A stretch of DNA of 64,000 nucleotides from an uncultured Pelagibacteraceae bacterium. Lineage in GTDB: Bacteria > Pseudomonadota > Alphaproteobacteria > Pelagibacterales > Pelagibacteraceae. The notes under the pieces are model-generated. The model was not told the DNA's origin, did no database searches, and saw only the letters and a program-made list of their open reading frames with translations. Positions within the stretch are counted from its first letter, which is position 1. Each line of letters starts with the position of its first letter. The position numbers and the translations under genes are program-made. Shown piece after piece: positions 58,341 through 64,000 of the stretch. The stretch is from positions 1 through 64,000 of the forward strand of contig CACJMR010000001.1 in assembly GCA_902594605.1 (NCBI GenBank). Direction: 5' to 3'.

Positions 58341-58898
58341 TTAATATTCAATTTCAAAAGTATCAATAACTTTTAAACGTTTATCCGATATAACGATCTC
58401 TCCAGATGATGGTGCATAATTTAAAATTTCAGATATCACCACATAATGTGTAACAAAAACTAAATTTTGATCTTTATCCCAGGTACTAATAAATTTATCA
58501 AAATCAATAATTTGCTTTTTTTTATTATTGGCAAATTTTGCACTAAAAAATGAATTTAGAAAATTTTGAGTTTCATATTCTTTAAAGGCAATAGATGCTG
58601 TTTCTTTACATCGACACCATTCACTAGAATAAACTTTTCCAATTGAAATTTTATTTTTCTTAAAAAAATTACCAATTTTTTGTGATTGAACTCTACCACT
58701 ATCACTTAAATTTCTTTGAGTTGTACAATCGTTAATATCAAAATTATCTGGATCGCCACCTCCAGGGGCATAAGCATGTCTTATGAAAATTAATTTACCA
58801 CCCTTTTGTAATTCATTAATTAATGTTTGATTTGAATCTGCTTTAACTGCAGAGCTAATAGTTATAAATATTATAAATAAAAATTTTAAAAATTTCAT
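58341..58898 (-). CDS. Exported histidine phosphatase family protein
   Basis: 185 residues with a signal peptide (about residues 1-20, ending KADS), so probably periplasmic. The catalytic RHA motif lies in KLIFIRHAYAPGGGDP, then the LSDSGRVQSQKIG stretch, VYSSEWCRCKETA, and the second His in NLVFVTHYVVIS. The substrate cannot be inferred. Its start codon is only 2 bases from that of the divergent UDG gene (CATTAATG). Confidence 0.82.
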   Translation of the reverse strand: MKFLKFLFIIFITISSAVKADSNQTLINELQKGGKLIFIRHAYAPGGGDPDNFDINDCTTQRNLSDSGRVQSQKIGNFFKKNKISIGKVYSSEWCRCKETASIAFKEYETQNFLNSFFSAKFANNKKKQIIDFDKFISTWDKDQNLVFVTHYVVISEILNYAPSSGEIVISDKRLKVIDTFEIEY

Positions 58899-58900
58899 TA

Positions 58901-59575
58901 ATGAACATTAAATTTAAAAAGTTAAATAAAACAATTATTAAATGCAAAAAATGTCCAAGATTAGTAAAGTTTGTAAAAAAAATTTCTACTGAAAAAAGAA
59001 AACAAAACATTAGTGAAAATTATTGGGGCAAGCCATTAACTGGTTTTGGTGAATTTAATTCTAAATTAATGATTCTAGGATTGGCACCTGCTGCTCATGG
59101 AGGAACTAGAACTGGCAGAGCTTTTACTGGAGATAAATCAGGAGATTTTTTATTCAAATGTTTATATGAAACAGGTTTTGCTAATCAACCTATTTCTAAA
59201 AACTTAGATGACGGATTAAAAATTAAATCAACATACATAACAAATATTCTGAAATGTGTTCCACCAGGTGACAAACCATTAAATGAAGAATTAGAAAACT
59301 GTTCAATTTATTTAAATAGTGAAATTAAAAACCTAGAAAAATTAAAAATTATACTAACACTTGGTAAACTTGCTTTTGATAATTGTATTAAATTTTATAA
59401 GAAAAATTATAAGATTGATGGAAAATTTATGTTCAAACATGGTAAAAAGTATTATCTCCCAGATGGCAAATTATTATTTAGCTCTTATCACCCAAGCCCA
59501 AGAAATGTAAATACTGGTATATTAAATCAAGAAAAAATGAAAAAAATATTGATCTCAATTAAAAAATTATTGTAA
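58901..59575 (+). CDS. Type 5 uracil-DNA glycosylase (UdgB family)
   Basis: 224 residues. The N-terminal CKKCPRLVKF with a second Cys pair in ITNILKCVPPGDKP and ENCSIYL fits a 4Fe-4S glycosylase. The active-site motif LGLAPAAHGGTRTGRAFTGD and the C-terminal SYHPSPRNVNTG identify type 5 (UDGb), which lacks the usual polar catalytic residue and removes uracil, hypoxanthine and other deaminated bases. Its 3' end overlaps the convergent gene by 9 bases. Confidence 0.88.
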   Translation: MNIKFKKLNKTIIKCKKCPRLVKFVKKISTEKRKQNISENYWGKPLTGFGEFNSKLMILGLAPAAHGGTRTGRAFTGDKSGDFLFKCLYETGFANQPISKNLDDGLKIKSTYITNILKCVPPGDKPLNEELENCSIYLNSEIKNLEKLKIILTLGKLAFDNCIKFYKKNYKIDGKFMFKHGKKYYLPDGKLLFSSYHPSPRNVNTGILNQEKMKKILISIKKLL

Positions 59576-60682
59576 CCATTTTAATGATTCAACATCATTG
59601 CAAGAAACAATTTCATTGTCTTTTCTACTTTCAAAATTATTCAAAAAAGAATTTGGTGATAGTTTTGTGTTATAAAATTTCTCAAGATTATCCTGTTTTA
59701 TTTTAATCTCTTCATCACTCATATTTAAAGCAGTTAAAATCGACTTATGTAAAGTTTCATAATTGTTAAAATAAATATAATCATTTTCAGATATGAGAGG
59801 TCTATGTAAATTAGCATAATTTGATATTGGAATTGTTCTCATTTTAATCCCTTCAATCAAATGATGACATAAAGGCATATCAGCGCCTGGAGCTGTGAGA
59901 ATGAAATTACTTTTTGAAATCAACTCTAAATGTTGTGTATTACTAAGGTTAGTTTTTGATTTTTTAATTAAACCGTCATTCACTGACAAAATTATAGGTT
60001 TTTTTGAATGATCTACTTTATTTAAATCTTCATAAGAATTTAGAAAAAATATTTTATCATTAAAGTTTTTTATAATAAATTCAATGATCTCAATTCTATT
60101 TAATAGCCTAACTTTTTCTTCTGTAAACCATGTAAATTTACCATAAACTTCATTGTTAGTTGATCCAGAAAAGAAGATTTTAATTGGTTTTAAATTTAAT
60201 TTAAATTTTTCTAAATCCTCATAATTAGAATTGTAAATTTTTGGATACATATAATATGGTAAATATAATTTTTCGTCTTTATATTTATAAAAATAATTTG
60301 TATTAAAATTTAATTCATCTTGGTTTTGACAATTTAAATTAAATTTAATTTTATTTGATTTTTTAACGAAAATATTTGGAGTTGAATTCAAAACAAAATT
60401 CTTAATACCTATTTTTTTTACAAAATTTAAAATTGATAACGAAATACTATATGAAAAATTATATTTAGATTTCAAGCTTTGAAATAAAAAATTTATAAAT
60501 CTGCTGTCTTTATTTTTATAATTTCCAATATCTATATAATTATTTTTTTTAGTATGAAAAAAAATATTTATTACTATAAATATAAATAACCATCCTTTTT
60601 TCAGAATTAATTCAAGACTAATTAAAAATGACTTGAGTTTTGAATAATTTTTAGTTCTTGGATTTTCTAGATCATGTGCCAT
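59567..60682 (-). CDS. Putative glycosyltransferase-like protein
   Basis: 371 residues with a hydrophobic segment near the N-terminus (about residues 31-45) and a Lys/Asn-rich, AT-biased middle. The C-terminal part holds ADMPLCHHLIEGIKMRTIPI and PLISENDYIYF, loosely like the nucleotide-sugar-binding end of exostosin-type glycosyltransferases. No catalytic motif is certain. It could modify LPS or surface glycans. Assignment is weak. Confidence 0.45.
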   Translation of the reverse strand: MAHDLENPRTKNYSKLKSFLISLELILKKGWLFIFIVINIFFHTKKNNYIDIGNYKNKDSRFINFLFQSLKSKYNFSYSISLSILNFVKKIGIKNFVLNSTPNIFVKKSNKIKFNLNCQNQDELNFNTNYFYKYKDEKLYLPYYMYPKIYNSNYEDLEKFKLNLKPIKIFFSGSTNNEVYGKFTWFTEEKVRLLNRIEIIEFIIKNFNDKIFFLNSYEDLNKVDHSKKPIILSVNDGLIKKSKTNLSNTQHLELISKSNFILTAPGADMPLCHHLIEGIKMRTIPISNYANLHRPLISENDYIYFNNYETLHKSILTALNMSDEEIKIKQDNLEKFYNTKLSPNSFLNNFESRKDNEIVSCNDVESLKWLQ

Positions 60683-60697
60683 TTTAAAAATTCCACA

Positions 60698-61120
60698 TTA
60701 TGTTTTTATTTCATTTTTTACATATGGCATAAAATTTTCTATTATTTCATTTGGTATTTTTTCTGGTTTTCCCTCATTATTTACAAAAACCAAATGTACT
60801 TCTGCATCAGTAATCAATTCTTTTTCGTGCATGATTAATTGTTTCATTATTAAAGATGTTTTTTTTAAAGATATTATGTGAGATACAATATTTAATTCAT
60901 CCTCCAAATGAGCTGATTTTTTATATTCAATATTGCAGGATTTAACAATTATCAGAGCGCCAAATTTATTTTTTATTTGTGTATTGCTCAAACCTATTTT
61001 TGATAAAGCTTCTGATCTTGCTCTCTCAATATATTTTAGATAATTCGCATAATAAACAACTCCCCCAGCATCTGTATCCTCATAATAAACCTTAACTTGG
61101 TGATGAAAATTTTTATGCAT
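60698..61120 (-). CDS. ybgC: YbgC-type acyl-CoA thioesterase
   Basis: 140 residues from the ATG at 61120 (an in-frame TTG at 61135 would add 5). The hot-dog signature YYEDTDAGGVVYYANYLKY with catalytic Asp is at the N-terminus, then ERARSEALSKIG. Family members hydrolyse acyl-CoA and often sit by tol-pal, which is not here. It follows 15 bases before the start of the putative glycosyltransferase. Confidence 0.87.
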   Translation of the reverse strand: MHKNFHHQVKVYYEDTDAGGVVYYANYLKYIERARSEALSKIGLSNTQIKNKFGALIIVKSCNIEYKKSAHLEDELNIVSHIISLKKTSLIMKQLIMHEKELITDAEVHLVFVNNEGKPEKIPNEIIENFMPYVKNEIKT

Positions 61121-61176
61121 CCAAAATAATATCAAAAAAAAAGAGAATTTAACACAAACTAAGATATAAGATTCTT

Positions 61177-61317
61177 ATGAAAGTTTATATTATCTGGTTA
61201 ATTGGAGTGATTATATGGAACTTTGGATTTCCAAATGCAATTCCAATCGCGGATGTTATCGCAGCAATTTTATTATCATTTTTAAGTATTGGATTAAAAA
61301 AGTATTTAAAATGGTAA
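61177..61317 (+). CDS. Small hydrophobic membrane protein, hypothetical
   Basis: 46 codons. It contains two hydrophobic segments (about residues 3-16 and 25-39) around a FGFPNAIPIADV turn, ending KKYLKW. It starts 56 bases from the divergent ybgC and its stop abuts the convergent DUF3047 gene exactly. The exact packing suggests a real short gene. No family is recognised. Confidence 0.55.
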   Translation: MKVYIIWLIGVIIWNFGFPNAIPIADVIAAILLSFLSIGLKKYLKW

Positions 61318-61968
61318 TTAATCTGCTGAAAAATAAATATTCTGAAAATAAGAAATTGATTTCATTTTAGAATTATCAGTATCTGCCATTATAGCCAGGC
61401 CGTCTAATTCATTTACATCTAAATCATGAAATTTTTTAAAATCTTCTTTCACATTGGCTTTTACTGTCACCCATTCATTTAAGTTGTCTCTGGTGGTTGC
61501 TAATACATTGTCTATAGATTTTTTTGTATAAGGACTGGGTCTATTTTCACCAACATCACTATTACTTGAAAAAACATAATTAATTGCTCTATTTGATAAA
61601 GGTGTGGCTCCAGTTTTTTTAATCGCAAAAACACGGGCGGCATAATCATGTCCTTTTTTCGTATTCTCTTTAATCCCTCGAAGATCCTTCTCTATTTTCC
61701 ATGTAATATTAATAAAAGGTGTTTTATTTAGATCAATTTTGATCTCTTTTCCAAGGCCCGAAGCAGCATTGTCTGCTACTGCTTTTAAAAAATTACCATT
61801 TTCATTTGATCCAACAGTATAAGACGTATTGTTGTCTGCTCCTCTTACTTTACGTATCTCAAGTGCTGACAATTCTTTTTCAGTAAATTCAAAAACTTTA
61901 ACAGTTTCTGAATATGCGGAGCTAAGAAAGATTAATGATGTAATAAAAATATAAAAAATTTTTAACAT
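61318..61968 (-). CDS. DUF3047 family secreted protein
   Basis: 216 residues, signal peptide at the N-terminus (about residues 1-20, ending AYSE). The DUF3047 pattern is visible: a NITWKIEKDLRGI segment, KKGHDYAARVFAI, and IDGLAIMADTDNS-like C-terminal sequence (here ELDGLAIMADTDNS). The fold is likely a jelly-roll carbohydrate-binding type; function unknown. Confidence 0.78.
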   Translation of the reverse strand: MLKIFYIFITSLIFLSSAYSETVKVFEFTEKELSALEIRKVRGADNNTSYTVGSNENGNFLKAVADNAASGLGKEIKIDLNKTPFINITWKIEKDLRGIKENTKKGHDYAARVFAIKKTGATPLSNRAINYVFSSNSDVGENRPSPYTKKSIDNVLATTRDNLNEWVTVKANVKEDFKKFHDLDVNELDGLAIMADTDNSKMKSISYFQNIYFSAD

Positions 61969-62048
61969 GTTATTCTTATAGATAGATTATTTATAAATTC
62001 AATATTCAGTCACAATTTCAACATTCTAAATTCAAAATTGATTGTTAA

Positions 62049-62198
62049 ATGAATAATGTGAAAATTATATCTGTATTTATACTTTTGGTTTACTGGTCGT
62101 TTATGATATCAGCTCCTGTTGTATCTAAGGAGCTTAAAACAGTGGGATCAAGAGGACTTAACTCAAAAATAGACTTATTTTCTAAGGTAAAAGGATAA
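62049..62198 (+). CDS. Small secreted or membrane protein, hypothetical
   Basis: 49 codons. One hydrophobic segment (about residues 4-25, ILLVYWSFMISAPVVS) could be a signal peptide or anchor, followed by a short basic tail (KTVGSRGLNSKIDLFSKVKG). It starts 80 bases from the divergent DUF3047 gene and overlaps the convergent dehydrogenase 3' end by 17 bases. No family is recognised. Confidence 0.4.
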   Translation: MNNVKIISVFILLVYWSFMISAPVVSKELKTVGSRGLNSKIDLFSKVKG

Positions 62199-63186
62199 TT
62201 TTTGGGGCAACACATGTGCCATTGTGTATTTGCTTAAAGGCATCTCCACCACTTTTTAATTCTCTAAACTCAATCCAATCTAGTGATCCAATATCTTTGT
62301 TTGCTAAAATCTTTAGAGTTTGTTCAAAATCTTTATTTGTATAGCAATAAGTGCCAATAACTGTCACTTCTTGTAAGGTCATTTTTCTAAAATTAAAGGT
62401 TCCAGCAGGCTGAGTTAAACCTATGTGAATGATAGTTCCACCTGGTTTGACTACTTCGATTGCCTGTTGTCTTGAGATTTCTAGTCCAACCGTATCAAAA
62501 ACTATATCAAAGTTATTGCTAGCTATTTCCTTGTCATTTGGAGCTACATATTTTGCTTCCAAATATTTGGAACATTCTTTTAGTCTTAATTTATTTGGGT
62601 CAGAAAGAATTATATCTTTGTTGCCTTTAATTTTTGATAATATTAGTCCACATAACAAACCAATCGCACCACCACCTTGAATTAAGGTTTTACATTCAGA
62701 TAAAGATTTGCTCAATGATTGCTCACCCATTAATACCGCATGTAAAGAAACAGCAGTTGGCTCTGCTACAGGAGCCTCATTTTTATCTAAACCTTCTGGA
62801 ATTTCATAAATGTTTTGATCAGGAGTTGATACAAATTCTGCAAAAACTCCTTGTCTTTCAATTGGTTTATTCATGCCCAAAATAATTCTTTTAGGGCAAA
62901 GATGTTCTCTTCCACTTGTGCAGTATTCACATTTACCACAAGTAATTAAAGGATTTAAAACAACATCTTTTCCTTTGAATTTTCCATTCTGAACTTCTCC
63001 ACTTACCTCATGTCCCAATATTAATGGGGGCACTCTTCTTTCATCATGTCCGTGATAAGCATGCATATCCGAGCCACATATCCCTGAGGCATGTATTTTT
63101 AAAATACTTTCTCCTGAAACTTCAATTGGGTTTGGTTCGTCTCTATAAACTAATTCCTGAGTACCTGTATATACTAGAGCTTTCAT
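62182..63186 (-). CDS. Zinc-dependent alcohol/polyol dehydrogenase (MDR family)
   Basis: 334 residues. GICGSDMHAYHG has the catalytic Cys, GHEVSGEV the GHE motif, and CGKCEYCTSGREHLC the four structural-zinc Cys. The NAD(P)-binding Rossmann fold starts with IQGGGAIGLLCG. It resembles sorbitol/threonine-type dehydrogenases, but substrate is not deducible. It lies 1 base downstream of the permease gene, suggesting it oxidises the transported compound. Confidence 0.85.
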   Translation of the reverse strand: MKALVYTGTQELVYRDEPNPIEVSGESILKIHASGICGSDMHAYHGHDERRVPPLILGHEVSGEVQNGKFKGKDVVLNPLITCGKCEYCTSGREHLCPKRIILGMNKPIERQGVFAEFVSTPDQNIYEIPEGLDKNEAPVAEPTAVSLHAVLMGEQSLSKSLSECKTLIQGGGAIGLLCGLILSKIKGNKDIILSDPNKLRLKECSKYLEAKYVAPNDKEIASNNFDIVFDTVGLEISRQQAIEVVKPGGTIIHIGLTQPAGTFNFRKMTLQEVTVIGTYCYTNKDFEQTLKILANKDIGSLDWIEFRELKSGGDAFKQIHNGTCVAPKIILLP

Positions 63187-63187
63187 A

Positions 63188-64000
63188 TTACTTTTTTGCT
63201 AATAAGTAATATGTTATCCAAGCAACAAATGCACCTATTATCCAAGCATAAGATTGTAAAAACATTAGATTAGTATTCCAAATTGTTGACGCTGAAAAAA
63301 TAAATCCTAATATTAAAGAATAAATACCTTTTATATGCCAACCACCTGAATAATAATAAGTGCTCTCTTTGTCTGTTGAATATATATCTTTATTACTTAA
63401 TTCTTGATTTTTAATTAAATAATAATCAGCTGCCATCACCCCAAACAAAGGTCCAAAAAAAGCACCAAAGGTATCAACAAAGGATAAAATTCCTATTTGA
63501 CTTAGTATAGTTAGCCAGAATATTGCGACCAACAAACCAAAAAAAGCAATTAAATAACTTGCGCTTTTTAAGCTTAATATTGAAGGAGCAAAATTTATTA
63601 GAGAATATTGAGATGGAATAAAATTGGCAACTAAATTTGTAGAAGCAGAAGCAATTATGATAAAAAACAAAACAATTATTGTTATTTGTAAATTATCATA
63701 TTTACCAATTATATCTGTTGGATTAGTAAAAATTCTTTCCATATCCGAAAATTTTTGATTAAGAAAAACATCAGAACCTATAACTATGAATACAGAAAAA
63801 AAAGAAAAAATAATTAAATTCAAAATTAAACTTAAGTTTCCTTTTTTTAATTCTTGCTCATTTTTTACATACCTAGAAAAATCACCAAAACTAATTATTG
63901 AAATTGAAAAATAGGCAAATATTGTTCCAGCAACTGTGAACAAAGGAGCTAAATTGTTTATATCTAAAAAATTATTAAGATTAAATAGATTTAAAAAAGC
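63188..64000 (-). CDS. NCS1-type nucleobase/cation symporter, 5' end outside window
   Basis: The frame runs open to the window edge, so the N-terminus is missing; the visible part is about 270 residues with ~7 transmembrane helices. The segment SISIISFGDFSRYVKNE is typical of NCS1 (CodB, allantoin, hydantoin permeases), followed by FGAFFGPLFGVMAADYYLI, another family block. It imports a purine, pyrimidine or hydantoin-like compound with a cation. It is transcribed ahead of the dehydrogenase. Confidence 0.85.
   Translation of the reverse strand, partial: AFLNLFNLNNFLDINNLAPLFTVAGTIFAYFSISIISFGDFSRYVKNEQELKKGNLSLILNLIIFSFFSVFIVIGSDVFLNQKFSDMERIFTNPTDIIGKYDNLQITIIVLFFIIIASASTNLVANFIPSQYSLINFAPSILSLKSASYLIAFFGLLVAIFWLTILSQIGILSFVDTFGAFFGPLFGVMAADYYLIKNQELSNKDIYSTDKESTYYYSGGWHIKGIYSLILGFIFSASTIWNTNLMFLQSYAWIIGAFVAWITYYLLAKK

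Noticed and set aside
58178-58369. Plus-strand ORF of 63 codons, hydrophobic
   Set aside because: It is the antisense of the 43-codon basic ORF and of the phosphatase 3' end, and its Phe-rich sequence comes from T-runs.
1-64000. CRISPR arrays, insertion sequences, phage genes, direct repeats and attachment sites
   Set aside because: Nothing resembling spaced repeats, transposases, integrases or flanking repeats was seen; the three tRNAs are not followed by integrase-like genes.

Overview
The window is very AT-rich and densely coded, with most gene neighbours overlapping or only a few bases apart. It reads as a chromosomal segment of a SAR11 (Pelagibacterales, Candidatus Pelagibacter-like) alphaproteobacterium. 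That placement is an inference from the low GC, the IspDF fusion, LpxI in place of LpxH, the short prolyl-tRNA synthetase, the GAACN7GAAC-type LexA box, and a gene order that follows the alphaproteobacterial backbone. I see no insertion sequences, phage genes, CRISPR arrays or rRNA genes.

Layout. 1-8.0 kb: the end of ispDF, pgpA and pncC on the plus strand, then on the minus strand a run read as tpiA-secG-pyrG-kdsA-eno-ftsB-lipA-COQ10-like (glycolysis, CTP, Kdo, lipoate). 8.1-15.5 kb, plus strand: a PpiD-like periplasmic foldase coupled to trpEGDC, then lexA with its own SOS boxes, then gltX. 15.5-27.2 kb, minus strand: rpsB-tsf-frr-uppS-cdsA-dxr-bamA-ompH-fabZ-lpxD-lpxA-lpxI-lpxB, combining translation factors, isoprenoid and phospholipid precursors, outer-membrane assembly and lipid A. 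A structured leader precedes rpsB. 27.3-37.1 kb, minus strand: birA-coaX-rnj-DUF1467-proS-lolC-lolD-dnaE. 37.1-51 kb, minus strand: all fourteen complex I genes, nuoA to nuoN, in order and without insertions. 51-57.3 kb, minus strand: tRNA-Leu, tig, clpP, clpX, lon, tRNA-Val and tRNA-Asp, a protein quality-control block running into nuoA. 57.3-64 kb: a looser accessory stretch on both strands with a DUF1289 protein, several tiny membrane ORFs, a periplasmic histidine phosphatase, a type 5 uracil-DNA glycosylase, a putative glycosyltransferase, a YbgC thioesterase, a DUF3047 protein, a zinc alcohol dehydrogenase and the end of an NCS1 permease.

Points that stand out: the enolase reading frame is broken at a 13-A homopolymer although both halves keep all catalytic motifs. 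rpsB has a compact leader matching the S2 leader idea known from this lineage. tRNA-Leu ends only 10 bases before the trigger factor start codon. Trigger factor carries a His-rich then Lys-rich tail. Several genes usually found in this syntenic backbone (pyrH, rseP, hupB, pdh/lpd, moaC/moeA, comEC, gltA) are absent from their expected positions. Four convergent gene pairs overlap at their 3' ends. One divergent pair has start codons only 2 bases apart. I did not find a clearly new multi-gene system; the less-explained material is the set of short ORFs and leader structures listed in the findings.
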